A stretch of 64,000 nt of DNA from Cellulophaga fucicola (GTDB lineage: Bacteria; Bacteroidota; Bacteroidia; Flavobacteriales; Flavobacteriaceae): assembly GCF_900119145.1 (NCBI RefSeq), contig NZ_FPIY01000003.1, positions 224,299 to 288,298 of the forward strand, written 5' to 3'. Shown here in pieces: positions 19,607-30,500 of this stretch. The stretch's first letter is position 1; each line of letters begins with the position of its first letter. The notes below the pieces were generated by a model. It saw only the letters and a list, made by a program, of their open reading frames with translations, had not been told where the DNA came from and did no database searches. Made by a program: the position numbers and the translations under genes.

Positions 19607-20978
19607 AAATAGTCTTTTTACAACACTACTTATACTTGTAATTATCTCTTGCAAAAGCGGAGATGATTACGAGTATACTCCAATTGAATTTCCTACTGAT
19701 GACGATCCTATTTCTACGCCTACGATAACAGACGAGGAGTTGCTAGATATAACACAAGCTGAAACCTTTAAATATTTTTGGGATTTTGCTGAGGTAAATT
19801 CTGGTGCAGCAAGAGAGCGCTATCATCCTAACGACCCAAATAACAGTAAAAATACAGTTACCACAGGTGGTACAGGCTTTGGTATTATGGCACTTATTGT
19901 GGGTATAGAAAGGGGATTTATTACTAGGGAACAAGGTGTAGAAAGGTTTGCTAAAATTTTATCTTTTTTAGAAAAAGCAGATCGTTTTCACGGTGCTTGG
20001 CCACATTGGATTAATGGTGAAACAGCTAAGGTTATACCTTTTAGCGATTTAGATAATGGTGGAGATTTGGTAGAAACTGCTTTTTTAACTCAAGGTTTAA
20101 TCTGCTTAAAAGAGTATTTAAAAAACGGTACAGATACAGAAAAAGCATTGGCTGTTAAAGCAGATGAACTATGGAAGGGTGTTGAATGGGATTGGTACAC
20201 AAAGAATGAAGATACGTTGTATTGGCACTGGAGTCCTAACAACGATTTTGCCATAAACTTGGAGTTAAAAGGATACAATGAAGTTCTAATTGCCTATGTT
20301 TTAGCAGCGGCTTCACCAGACTATTCAATTTCTAAAAAGGTGTATACAAACGGTTGGGCTTCTAATGGTGGTATTACATCATCTAACACAAAATATGGGT
20401 TTCCTTTATTGGCTAAACACGCTGACAACCAAGAGTATGGCGGACCTTTATTCTGGGCTCATTACTCGTACTTAGCTTTAAATCCAAAAGGATTATCAGA
20501 CGAGTATTTAAATTACTGGAATGTAAACACAAATCACGCTAGAATAAATTACAACTATAGTATAGAAAATCCAAAGCAATTTACAGATTATGGTAAAGAT
20601 TGTTGGGGTTTAACAGCAAGCTACACAAGAAATGCAGATGGCACCATTGGGTACAATGCTCATAGTCCGTCTAACGATACTGGTGTAATATCTCCAACAG
20701 CAGCCATAAGTTCTTTTCCGTATACACCAACAGAATCTATGCAAGCATTGCATTATTTCTATAAAAACAAAGACAAGTTGTTAGGACCTGCTGGTTTTTA
20801 TGATGCATTTAGTCCAGAATATAATTTTTGGGTAGCAGAGCAATATTTAGCCATAGATCAAGGACCAATTATACTTATGGTAGAGAATTATAGAACCGGA
20901 CTTCTTTGGAATTTATTTATGCAAAATACCGATGTAAAAAATGGTTTAGACAAACTAGATTTTAACTACGCTAAGTAA
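19596..20978 (+). CDS. GH144-type endo-beta-1,2-glucanase (PF10091), lipoprotein, copy 2
   Basis: Paralogue of the preceding gene with the same landmarks in the same order: RFHGAWPHW, DNGGDLVETAFLTQGL, EWDWYTKNEDTLYWHWSP, GPLFWAHYSYLALNPKGL, DAFSPE and AIDQGPIILMVENYRTGLLWNLFM. Lipobox LVIISC with Cys19, followed by an acidic Asp/Thr/Pro-rich spacer of about 25 residues that would hold the enzyme off the membrane. 460 residues. The ATG overlaps the end of copy 1 (ATGACAATTAA), so the pair is translationally coupled. Divergence of the pair suggests different chain-length preference or endo/exo division of labour; this is inference. Confidence 0.82.
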   Translation: MTIKNSLFTTLLILVIISCKSGDDYEYTPIEFPTDDDPISTPTITDEELLDITQAETFKYFWDFAEVNSGAARERYHPNDPNNSKNTVTTGGTGFGIMALIVGIERGFITREQGVERFAKILSFLEKADRFHGAWPHWINGETAKVIPFSDLDNGGDLVETAFLTQGLICLKEYLKNGTDTEKALAVKADELWKGVEWDWYTKNEDTLYWHWSPNNDFAINLELKGYNEVLIAYVLAAASPDYSISKKVYTNGWASNGGITSSNTKYGFPLLAKHADNQEYGGPLFWAHYSYLALNPKGLSDEYLNYWNVNTNHARINYNYSIENPKQFTDYGKDCWGLTASYTRNADGTIGYNAHSPSNDTGVISPTAAISSFPYTPTESMQALHYFYKNKDKLLGPAGFYDAFSPEYNFWVAEQYLAIDQGPIILMVENYRTGLLWNLFMQNTDVKNGLDKLDFNYAK

Positions 20979-21033
20979 TACATAAATCTTAAAAACAAAA
21001 TACAAACCCACCACGGGATATAAAATATAGTAT

Positions 21034-23298
21034 ATGAAAAAAACAAACCTACTCTTAGTACTCGCCCTTTGCAGCGGTTTTTTAGCAATAGGACAAACTA
21101 AAGTTCCGTTTATAGAGGACTTGCTTGCTAAAATGACAATTGAAGAAAAAATTGGACAATTAAACTTAGTAACCCCAGGTGGTGGTATTGCCACTGGTTC
21201 TGTTGTAAGTAGCAATGTAGAGTCTAAAATAAAAGCTGCTGAGGTTGGTGGTATGTTTGGAATTTCTGGTCCAGAAAAACTAAAAATAGCACAAGATTTT
21301 GCTGTAAATGAAACACGTTTAAAAATTCCGTTATTCTTTGGTTCCGATATAATACACGGTTATAAAACAACTTTTCCTATTCCGCTTGCAACAGCATCTA
21401 GTTGGGATATGAATTTGACAAAAAAAATGGCTGAAGTTGCTGCTCAAGAAGCTACTGCAGACGGTATAAACTGGAATTTTTCTCCTATGGTAGATGTGGC
21501 TCGTGATCCACGTTGGGGAAGAATTGCAGAAGGTGCTGGCGAAGATCCTTACTTGGGCTCTGCTATTGCAAAAGCAATGGTACACGGCTACCAAGGAAAC
21601 GATTTAACTGCTAAAAATACAATGATAGCTACTATTAAACATTTTGCCCTTTACGGAGCTGCGGAGGCTGGCAGAGACTACAATTCGGTTGATATGAGTA
21701 GAACAAAAATGTTTAACCAGTACTTACCTCCTTATAAAGCCGGTATAGATGCTGGCGCAGCTAGCATAATGACTTCTTTTAACGATGTAGACGGTATACC
21801 TGCTAGTGGTAACAAATGGTTGCTTACAGATTTACTGCGTAAAAAATGGGGGTTTAAAGGCTTTGTAGTATCAGATTACACGTCTGTAAACGAAATGATT
21901 GCACACGGACTTGGAGATTTACAAGATGTATCTGCATTATCTTTAAAAGCTGGTTTAGATATGGATATGGTTGGTGAAGGTTTCTTAACTACACTTAAAA
22001 AATCTTTAGATGAAGGCCGTGTTACAGAAGAAGAAATTACCAATGCTTGTAGAAGAATTTTAGAAGCGAAGTATAAGCTTGGCCTTTTTGATGATCCGTA
22101 CAAGTATATTGACACTAAAAGACCTAAAAAAGACATTTTAACTAAAGAAAATAAAGCCTTAGCAAGAGATGCTGCTAAACGATCTTTTGTATTGTTTAAA
22201 AACCATAACAACGTATTACCACTTAGCAAAACAGCTAAAATTGCATTAATTGGTCCTTTGGCTAATAACAAAAATAATATGCTGGGTACTTGGGCGCCAA
22301 CAGGTGACCCTCAATTGTCTATTCCTGTTTTAGAAGGATTTAAAACTGTTGCTCCAAAAGCCAAAATAACGTATGCTAAAGGTGCAAATATTACAGATAA
22401 TGCTGAGTTAGCTAAAAAAGTAAATGTTTTTGGTACACGTGTAGACATAGACAAACGCTCTTCTGAGATTCTTTTGCAAGAAGCTTTAGACTTAGCAAAA
22501 ACGTCTGACGTTGTTGTTGCCGTAGTTGGTGAAGCATCAGAAATGAGTGGTGAGGCAGCTAGTAGAACAGATATTTCTATTCCTGCTAGTCAGAAAAAAC
22601 TAATACAAGCACTAGTTAAAACAGGCAAGCCAGTTATTTTGGTATTAATGAGCGGTAGACCGCTAACTATTGAAGAAGAATTTAATCTTCCTGTTAGCAT
22701 TCTTCAGGTTTGGCATCCAGGTATAGAAGCTGGTAATGCCATAGCTGATGTTGTTTTTGGTGATTACAATCCGTCTGGAAAACTAACAGCTACGTGGCCA
22801 AGAAATGTGGGGCAAATTCCTATTTATCATAGTATAAAAAATACAGGTAGACCAGCACCAACTGAAGCATTTGAAAAATTTAAAAGCAACTATTTAGATG
22901 TTAAAAATACTCCTTTACTGCCATTTGGTTATGGCCTTAGCTATACTTCGTTTGAGTATTCTAACATCAACCTATCTAAAAAAGAAATTGCACAAGGAGA
23001 AGACGTGACAGTTTCTGTTACTGTAAAAAACACTGGTAATTTTGATGGTGAAGAAGTAGTACAATTGTACTTAAGAGATGTAGTACGTAGCATTACGCCA
23101 CCAATGAGACAATTAAAAGGATTTAAAAAAGTATTTATTAAAAAAGGTGAAACAAAAAAAGTAGATTTGGTACTTACTGCCGATGACTTAAAGTTTTACA
23201 ACAGCAATTTAGATTTTGTTGCAGAACCAGGAGATTTTGAACTTTTTATAGGTGCAAACTCTAACGCACAGTTAAAGGCAACCCTAACACTAAAATAA
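21034..23298 (+). CDS. bglX: Glycoside hydrolase family 3 beta-glucosidase (BglX-like)
   Basis: Hydrolyses terminal beta-glucose from oligosaccharides, here probably sophoro-oligosaccharides made by the GH144 enzymes. 754 residues with signal peptide (to about 20, FLAIGQ), GH3 N-terminal TIM-barrel domain including KHFALYGAAEAGRDYN, catalytic nucleophile D281 in KGFVVSDYTSVNEM, GH3 C-terminal domain (APTGDP; VGEASEMSGEAASR), and a C-terminal fibronectin-III-like domain (PPMRQLKGFKKV). No lipobox, so probably periplasmic. The gene symbol is given by family resemblance. Confidence 0.9.
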   Translation: MKKTNLLLVLALCSGFLAIGQTKVPFIEDLLAKMTIEEKIGQLNLVTPGGGIATGSVVSSNVESKIKAAEVGGMFGISGPEKLKIAQDFAVNETRLKIPLFFGSDIIHGYKTTFPIPLATASSWDMNLTKKMAEVAAQEATADGINWNFSPMVDVARDPRWGRIAEGAGEDPYLGSAIAKAMVHGYQGNDLTAKNTMIATIKHFALYGAAEAGRDYNSVDMSRTKMFNQYLPPYKAGIDAGAASIMTSFNDVDGIPASGNKWLLTDLLRKKWGFKGFVVSDYTSVNEMIAHGLGDLQDVSALSLKAGLDMDMVGEGFLTTLKKSLDEGRVTEEEITNACRRILEAKYKLGLFDDPYKYIDTKRPKKDILTKENKALARDAAKRSFVLFKNHNNVLPLSKTAKIALIGPLANNKNNMLGTWAPTGDPQLSIPVLEGFKTVAPKAKITYAKGANITDNAELAKKVNVFGTRVDIDKRSSEILLQEALDLAKTSDVVVAVVGEASEMSGEAASRTDISIPASQKKLIQALVKTGKPVILVLMSGRPLTIEEEFNLPVSILQVWHPGIEAGNAIADVVFGDYNPSGKLTATWPRNVGQIPIYHSIKNTGRPAPTEAFEKFKSNYLDVKNTPLLPFGYGLSYTSFEYSNINLSKKEIAQGEDVTVSVTVKNTGNFDGEEVVQLYLRDVVRSITPPMRQLKGFKKVFIKKGETKKVDLVLTADDLKFYNSNLDFVAEPGDFELFIGANSNAQLKATLTLK

Positions 23299-23304
23299 AT
23301 TGTA

Positions 23305-24237
23305 ATGAATAGCTTAAAACTAACTGTTAATAAACGTTTTGCACTACTATTTCTTGTATTGTTAACAACTGGTATGGGTTATGCCCAAACTAGATACGAG
23401 CAAAAAATATTTTCTGAAGTAAAAATGAAAACCTACAGTTATGCAGATACTTTAAAGTTGGATTTTTATAGCTACAAAAAAGATACAGTCATCAAAAAAC
23501 CTTTGCTAATTTTAGTTCACGGAGGCGGTTTCAGTGGGGGAAAACGTGATAATCCATCAGAGATAAAGTTTTGTGAAGATATGGCAAAAAGAGGCTACGC
23601 TGTAGCCTCTATGAGCTATAGATTGGTGCGTAAAGGCAATCCGCTTGGTTTTGGATGTAATTGTCCGGCCGATCAAAAAATAGAAACCTTTGTTTCTGTT
23701 TCTAGAGATATTTTAAAAGCTACGCAGTATTTAGTTGATAAAAGTGATAAACTAGGGTTTAACCCATCTAACATAATACTTGTTGGTAGTAGCGCAGGTG
23801 CAGAAGCTGTTTTAAACACCGTATTTATGAAGAACGAATTTGCCTTTAAAAAACTACCCTACACCTCTATAAAATATACTGGCGTTGTTTCTTTTGCTGG
23901 TGCCATTGTTAATGCAAATTACATTACCAAAAAAACGGCTATACCAACAATGCTTTTTCACGGCGTTAAAGATAATTTAGTGCCATATGCTACAGCACCT
24001 CATCATTTATGCGAAGAAGATAAACCTGGTTTTATTATGCTAGATGGCTCTTATACTATTGCACAAAAATTAGAAGCCTTAGATATTGCACATACACTTG
24101 TTGTAGACAAAGAAGGTACACACAACTGGGCTGGCATACCTTATGCCTATACAGATCTTATTGCTAAATTTATAAAGCAAAATATTCTAGATAAAAAGAA
24201 TATACAAAGTACAATTAAAGTAAAACACAAAAGTTAA
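23305..24237 (+). CDS. Secreted alpha/beta-hydrolase esterase of the PUL
   Basis: 310 residues with signal peptide (to about 27, GMGYAQ). Shows the alpha/beta-hydrolase oxyanion segment LVHGGGFSGGKRD near residue 72, the nucleophile elbow VGSSAGAEAV near residue 168, a likely acid in FHGVKDNLVPY and histidine in EGTHNWAG. This is the HGGG esterase layout. Last gene of the operon, 7 bases after the GH3 gene. Its role may be removal of acyl substituents from the glucan, inferred only from position. Confidence 0.75.
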   Translation: MNSLKLTVNKRFALLFLVLLTTGMGYAQTRYEQKIFSEVKMKTYSYADTLKLDFYSYKKDTVIKKPLLILVHGGGFSGGKRDNPSEIKFCEDMAKRGYAVASMSYRLVRKGNPLGFGCNCPADQKIETFVSVSRDILKATQYLVDKSDKLGFNPSNIILVGSSAGAEAVLNTVFMKNEFAFKKLPYTSIKYTGVVSFAGAIVNANYITKKTAIPTMLFHGVKDNLVPYATAPHHLCEEDKPGFIMLDGSYTIAQKLEALDIAHTLVVDKEGTHNWAGIPYAYTDLIAKFIKQNILDKKNIQSTIKVKHKS

Positions 24238-24251
24238 TACACTTTAAAACA

Positions 24252-24277
24252 AAAGCCGATGCTAATGCATCGGCTTT
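24252..24277. terminator. Intrinsic terminator closing the beta-glucan PUL
   Basis: Perfect 11-base stem AAAGCCGATGC/GCATCGGCTTT with a TAAT loop, 15 bases past the esterase stop. Symmetric A and T flanks would let it also serve the convergent gene. Confidence 0.85.
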
Positions 24278-24405
24278 AAACTGACTTAAATTAGATTAAT
24301 AAAAGAACAATTAATCTAACACAAATGTTATTCTTTTTAGTTTCTTAAAAGTTAACATAATATAAAACTTGTATTAACAATACTGTTATCTACAATTTAT
24401 ATATT

Positions 24406-25998
24406 TTACTTCTCCGTCTTAAACTTTTCTACGTTAGACCAATTACTCCAATTTAGATTCTGATCTCTATAACGAACACGCCAATAGTATGTAGCATTAG
24501 GATTTAGTCTCTTAATTTTTTCATCTGTTAGGTCATCATCTTTTTGTCTATTCTCTTTGTAGTACCAATTTTCAAACTGTTTCCAACTATCGTATGCTAA
24601 CTTTTCAAAATTTGGACTTTCAGAAACTTGCCAATGCGATGCTGCGTGAAAAGCATTATCAAAACTACTACTAAATGCACCTGCCTTTAAGACAATATTT
24701 TTATAACCATCTGTATTTGCTTGCGCCGTTAAAGCTTTAGGAGCTGCTGGTCTTCTATCTTTTTTCCAAACTGTAATACTGTCTGTCTGCTCATTATTAC
24801 GTGGTTTAATTGTGTTTCCTCTACTTATTCTTTTTAGTGTAAATTTAGGGTCGTCCTCACTGCCATCTACTTCTATCATAACAAAACCATACTCGTCTTG
24901 TGTTACAGTAAACTCGTCATAATCTCTACCTTCAAATTCCCCCCAATTATCTATAGCACCACCTGCAGAAGCAACATTTACCCATAAATGTTTATGTTCC
25001 TTAGACTGCCCTCTAGAGTAGCCATGCGTGTGCCCAAAAAAGTGTATACTTGGTTTTCCTGTTTTAGTTGAAAATTTCTCTAGTTTTGCTACTACTTTAC
25101 CTGAAAAATCTTCTTCTCCAGGAATCCATAATTCCGATTTATGCGGATGGTGCATTTGTGCAAAAACAAAATCTATATCATCATTTTTAGCCGTTTCATC
25201 CAATACCTTTTGCAACCACTCTAGTTGCTCATTAAGGTTGCGGTAACCATCGTTAGAGTCTAAGCCAAGTATTCTAGTATTGCCATAATCTTTATACCAC
25301 CAATGTTCTGCATAAGCAGCTGTACCGTTTTCTGGTAGGCTAAAGTATTTAAAATAGAAAATAGAATTTCTTTCGTGATTTCCCGGTACAGGGTACAGAG
25401 GAACCTCAGCAAATAATTTTTCTGCAGGGTTAAAAAAGTGCTCTTTCCATTGGTAATATTTAGACCCTGTAACTACTAAATCTCCAGGAATCATAACCAT
25501 TGCTAAGTTATTAGGTAAAGTTCCGTTATACTCCTTTTTTATGTATTCTAAAACTCCTTGGTTTACAACTTCTGAGAATTTTTCTGGTTCGCTGCTATCA
25601 TACTGCATATCACTCATAGCAACTATATTAAACGATTTGTTATCGCTTGCAAAAGGTGGTGTCTTAAATTGATAAACCTCTGATTTTACATTACCAGTTA
25701 TAACTCTATAATAATATGGTGTAAACCTTTTTAGATCTGTTAATTTAACTTCGTGAATTCTACTTTCACTAAAATTAATATCATACGAAATACCCTTCGT
25801 TTTTTTACCCAGTTTAGCCGTTAAACCATACTCTACAACACTTTCTTCTCCTGTAGATGTTTCCCACTTAACAATAATAGAACTGGGCGTAGCGTCTTGT
25901 AAATATGGCTTAATTATTATTTCTGGTTTAGTTTTTTGGGCTGTACCCAACAGAACTATAAAATGTGTTAAAAATAATAGTTTATGTCTTAGTTTCAT
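24406..25998 (-). CDS. Secreted purple-acid-phosphatase-like metallophosphoesterase
   Basis: Probable periplasmic or secreted phosphatase. 530 residues with signal peptide (to about 20), a purple-acid-phosphatase N-terminal FnIII-like domain (about 25-115, IIIKPYLQDATPSSIIVKW ... YYYRVITG), a calcineurin-like catalytic domain with the metal ligands in AMSDMQYD, GDLVVTG, PGNHERN, MHHPH and GHTHGYSRG, and a C-terminal FnIII-like region (TYYWRVRYRD). Downstream of a SusC/SusD pair on the same strand but behind a hairpin terminator. The exact phosphoester substrate is unknown. Confidence 0.85.
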   Translation of the reverse strand: MKLRHKLLFLTHFIVLLGTAQKTKPEIIIKPYLQDATPSSIIVKWETSTGEESVVEYGLTAKLGKKTKGISYDINFSESRIHEVKLTDLKRFTPYYYRVITGNVKSEVYQFKTPPFASDNKSFNIVAMSDMQYDSSEPEKFSEVVNQGVLEYIKKEYNGTLPNNLAMVMIPGDLVVTGSKYYQWKEHFFNPAEKLFAEVPLYPVPGNHERNSIFYFKYFSLPENGTAAYAEHWWYKDYGNTRILGLDSNDGYRNLNEQLEWLQKVLDETAKNDDIDFVFAQMHHPHKSELWIPGEEDFSGKVVAKLEKFSTKTGKPSIHFFGHTHGYSRGQSKEHKHLWVNVASAGGAIDNWGEFEGRDYDEFTVTQDEYGFVMIEVDGSEDDPKFTLKRISRGNTIKPRNNEQTDSITVWKKDRRPAAPKALTAQANTDGYKNIVLKAGAFSSSFDNAFHAASHWQVSESPNFEKLAYDSWKQFENWYYKENRQKDDDLTDEKIKRLNPNATYYWRVRYRDQNLNWSNWSNVEKFKTEK

Positions 25999-26044
25999 TA
26001 ATATTTAATTTAGAATGTTAACTGCTCTTGTTGCTTTATAAGCT

Positions 26045-26073
26045 AAAACCAAAGAATAATTTTCTTTGGTTTT
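26045..26073 (-). terminator. Hairpin terminator between susD and the phosphatase gene
   Basis: AAAACCAAAGAA pairs with TTCTTTGGTTTT across a short AT loop; on the minus strand it ends in T-rich sequence 30 bases after the susD stop. Could attenuate transcription into the phosphatase gene. Confidence 0.7.
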
Positions 26074-26101
26074 AACAGCTATAAAAAGTATGCTTTTCAG
26101 T

Positions 26102-27583
26102 TTATTTTAACCACCATGTTATTTCTCTAATCTTATCGTTACCAGCACCAAACTGAGACTCTATTGCGCTTGCAACATTATCTGAGTTGTTGTTGTATTC
26201 TGATAAAGGATAAATCCATCTTGTTGGTGGTGTTGCCCCAGCCGATTGCACAAATGTTGGATAACCTGTTCTTAAGTGATCAAAATACATACGCCAGCCA
26301 GAGTGAAGAAAAGAAGTAAAATACTTTTGCGTTAAAATAAAATCTAACTTCTCTGCTAAACTAGCACTAGTGTTAAAAGCAACCAAAGAGCCTGCCATAT
26401 ATGTATCTGCATCTGTAGACTCTACATAATTTTCAAAACCTTTGGCGTACCTATTGTAAAAACTAAATGATGCCTTTATTCCGTTTTCATAATGCATTTT
26501 AGCATCTGTAGAAATCCAACCACGAACCGCTGCTTCTGCTAAAATAAATTCTACTTCAGAATAACTTAATAAATTGTGTGGTTCTGTTGTTGGGTCTGTT
26601 GTATATCTTAAATTTACTTTAGAAACATCACCAGCTGCAGCTTTATCATTAACCTCCGCATAAGGAGCTAATGGATCTCCGCCTTCGTAAGCATTAAAAT
26701 CGTCTAGAGCTAAACCAGTTTCTTTGGCATTTTTTGTTCTTCCGCAAAAAATAAACAACCTAGGATCTTCTCTATCTTGTAATCTTTTAATAAACGTAGA
26801 AGACATATACATACCAGAACCATAACCACTAGAATTAAACTCTGTATACCTACTACCTTCTTGATCTAAAAATACAAGTTGCCCATTATCTTCTATAGAC
26901 TGCATTATAGATTCGTTAGCATAAATAGCCGAAAAAGCACTTTTTACATTTAAATCTGCATCTCCTTCTTTTTTAGATAATGTTATAAGCACTTTTAACC
27001 TAAACGAATTTATAAGTTTTTGCCACTGAGACATATCTCCATTATAAATAATATCTCCTGCTACAATAGCATTATTGTCTTTTAAAAGTGTGTTTGCTTC
27101 TTCAAGTTCTTTTAAAACACCAATAAAAACTTCTTTTTGAGAATCGTATTTAGGACTAAAACTAGCATCTGTTTCTCCTTGTAAAGCTTCACTATATGGT
27201 ATGTCTCCAAAGGTTAAAGTTAGATTGTAAAAATAATAAGCTCTAAAAAATTTACCAATGGCTACGTATTCTTTACTTTCTATTCTTTCTCCTTCTTGGA
27301 TCATTTTAGTAACCTCACCTAACATATTGTAATCACCAAAGCCCGCTCTATCCCAATTGTAATATTGATTGTTGTTTTCACCATCTGTCTGCACCAACAT
27401 ACGAGATGCATATAACGAAGATGTGCCATTAACACTAAAAGCACTACTCGCTATGTTTGTTAATAATAACTGCGGATGAGTTTGATTAACATTATTTGGG
27501 TTATCGTTTATATCTGATAAATCTTGACAAGCAGAAACCGCTATCAAAATAAGTAAACCGAATAAAATTCCTATTTTCTTCAT
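26102..27583 (-). CDS. SusD/RagB-family lipoprotein (second SusCD pair)
   Basis: Surface capture lipoprotein paired with the SusC encoded just upstream. From the ATG at 27583 the protein is 493 residues; this start gives the signal peptide MKKIGILFGLLILIAVSAC with a lipobox cysteine, whereas an upstream in-frame ATG at 27619 would lie inside the susC end. SusD-like landmarks include VEFILAEAAVRGWI near the C-terminal third and an early segment DNPNNVNQTHPQLLLTNIA, which is typical of the SusD-like_2 subfamily. Confidence 0.88.
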   Translation of the reverse strand: MKKIGILFGLLILIAVSACQDLSDINDNPNNVNQTHPQLLLTNIASSAFSVNGTSSLYASRMLVQTDGENNNQYYNWDRAGFGDYNMLGEVTKMIQEGERIESKEYVAIGKFFRAYYFYNLTLTFGDIPYSEALQGETDASFSPKYDSQKEVFIGVLKELEEANTLLKDNNAIVAGDIIYNGDMSQWQKLINSFRLKVLITLSKKEGDADLNVKSAFSAIYANESIMQSIEDNGQLVFLDQEGSRYTEFNSSGYGSGMYMSSTFIKRLQDREDPRLFIFCGRTKNAKETGLALDDFNAYEGGDPLAPYAEVNDKAAAGDVSKVNLRYTTDPTTEPHNLLSYSEVEFILAEAAVRGWISTDAKMHYENGIKASFSFYNRYAKGFENYVESTDADTYMAGSLVAFNTSASLAEKLDFILTQKYFTSFLHSGWRMYFDHLRTGYPTFVQSAGATPPTRWIYPLSEYNNNSDNVASAIESQFGAGNDKIREITWWLK

Positions 27584-27596
27584 TTTGTTTGTATTA

Positions 27597-30500
27597 CTAA
27601 AATTTAACATTAACACCAATACCTAAATATCTTGTAGACGGATCTTGCAAATTATTATCGTTTCCGTAGTCTGGATCTATAATATCTGCCTTTTTCCACA
27701 CAAATAAATTGTAACCACTAAGTGTTACATCTAAGTTTTTAACACCTTCTATATTTACTAACTCTGTAAAATTGTACTTAAAAGAAAGTGTACGTAGTTT
27801 AAAGAAGCTACGATCAAAAATATTGGCAAACTTTTTATTCTCTTTATAAGATACAGCCGCTCTATAAGGGTAATTTTGTGACCAAGTCTGCCAGCTAACT
27901 GCCGTTGTATTTTCTTGATATTCTCTTGTATCAGACAGTACAGTACCATCTGTATCTGTAACCAACTCTCCGCTTGTTACATTTACTCCTTTAGGCACAT
28001 AAACAGGTTGTCCTGCTGCATATTCTGCATCTCTAAATTCGGTTGAATTTGGATGTTTACCACCCCACCACATTTTCTCTACCGTTAAAGATCTCATTAA
28101 TCCTCCCCAAACACCATCTATACCAACGTTTACAGATAAATTTTTAAACTTAAAAGAGTTTTGCAATCCTAATGTCCAGCTAGGGTCTGAATGTCCTAAG
28201 TTTCTCTGGAAATTATCTTTAATAGGTAAACCGTTTGATCCTAAGATTAGATCACCGTCTGCAGATTTTTGCCAAACCGTAGCGTAATAACTATCTGCTC
28301 TTTCGTTTAATTTTAAATTATTGTACCTATCATTATCACCATAAATTTCAGTGATTTTTTTTACTTTTTTACTCCAGTTTGTACCAATATCCCATCTAAA
28401 GTTATCTGTACGTATTGGTGTTGCGTTTAAAACTACTTCTAAACCATTAGTTGTATACTCGTTACCATTTACCTTTCTGTTTTCAAATCCAGAAGTATTA
28501 GATACTGGTAAATCTATAATCTGGTTTGTATCTACAACATTGTAATAAGTTACATCTAAACTAAGTTTGTTTTTTAAGAACGCTGTAGACATACCTAACT
28601 CAAAAGATGTAGAGCTTTCTGGCTTAATATCTGCATTAACCAACCCATTAGGGTATTGTAATTTTACGTTACCACCAAAAACACCATTATTAGAGTAATA
28701 TGCTTCTGTGTTATACGGACTTAAATCGTTAGATACTTTTGCCCAAGATCCAAAAAACTTAACATAATCTATTGCTTTAGGCATTGTTATGTAGTTAGAC
28801 ACAATGGTACTTAATGAGGCTGAAGGGTAAAAATAAGACCTATTCTCTTCTGGTAAAGTAGAAGACCAATCGTTCCTTGCGGCAACAGTTAAAAACACTG
28901 CATTATATAGGTCTAAACCCAAGGTGCCGTATACACTGTTTATAGCTTTTTCTTCTAAATACGTACTAGCGTTTAAGTTTCCTTTAGTATTATTTAAACT
29001 GTATACAAAAGGAACTACTAAACCATCTGTAGAGTTATACTCTTGTTGGTATTTTCTATAAAAGGTAGATGCACCAGCATTTACATCAAAAGAAATATTA
29101 TCATTAATAGCTTTATTATAAGATGCAAGAACATCATAATCTATTGTTAACCTTTCGTTATTCCAAGTTTTATAATCGCCCTCTCTAGCATCTCCATAAT
29201 TTAAATACGTTTTAGGACTTTCTCTATCTTCAAAAACATCTTTTAGAACTGCAGATCCTCTAGCTTGTAACTTAAGGTCATCTGTTATTTTATAATTTAA
29301 TTTTAGTTGTGCATTAATAAGGTTAGCATCATACTTTTGGTTAAGCTCATTAGCTGCAAAATATACGTTATTATACCAAGCATAGTTCCAGTTGGCTTGT
29401 CTATAACCCTCTTGTCCTGGCACATACATATGTTCTTGTAACTCTTTACCATTTACATCATCACCCATCCAAATAAGAATAGTATACATATGGTTTTTTG
29501 GTCCGTAACCGTGACGCGGATAATTAGGAGAATATACTTTATTATAAGATAGTTTACTGTCTAAAGTAAGTGAATTGGTTAGGTTGGTTGTACTTTTAAA
29601 ACTTAATCCTCCTGTCTTTAATTCGGAATTTGGCACTCTATCTTTTTGTGAAGAGTAATTACCTGACAACCGAAAAGATCCTTTTTCTGACTTACTAGCT
29701 ATAGAAAAATCTGTTGATGAAATAACACCGGTTCCCATAAAATCTTTTAAGTTATTATGGTATTCCCAAGGAGTTGGAACTCTAGAATAACGAGATTTAT
29801 CATCATACTCCGTACCTGCAACATCTCCCCACCAAGGTGTAGTTTCGCCAGTAACATTATCATAAATTGGACTGTTCCATTGAGATACCAGTACACCTGG
29901 CTCAAATTTTGGTCCCCAAATCATATCTCCATCAGAAATACCGCCATCTTTACCATCCCAAAACTCATATTTTCCGTTAGAACCATTACCATATTCCGTT
30001 TGTGTTTCTGGAAAAACTGTGAAACCTGCAGATACCATTGTATTATGACTTACAGAAACCTCTAAGCCTTCTACTTTAGCATTTTTTGTTGTAATTAAAA
30101 TAGCTCCGTTTCTACCTCTAGAGCCATATAAAGCAGATGCTGTAGTACCTTTAAGTACATTTATATCTGCAATATTGTTTCCAGACACGTCAAAGAAATC
30201 TGTTTCTACTGCTATACCATCTATTACTATTAAAGGTGTTTTACCACGTAGAGAAAAAGACGGACTCTGTAAAAGACCTGTTGGATTACTAACAGAAAGA
30301 CCTGCTACCTGACCTGTAAATAAATTACCAACGTTAGGTGTATTTATTTCATCTATAATCTCTGTATCTATCTTCTGCGTTGCATACCCAATCTTTTTCT
30401 CAGACTTTGTAATTCCCAAGGCAGTAACTACAATCTCATTTAGCTTTTCAGAATCTGGCAAAAGCTGAATAGTTACAAAAGCTTCATTAGTAATAGCAAC

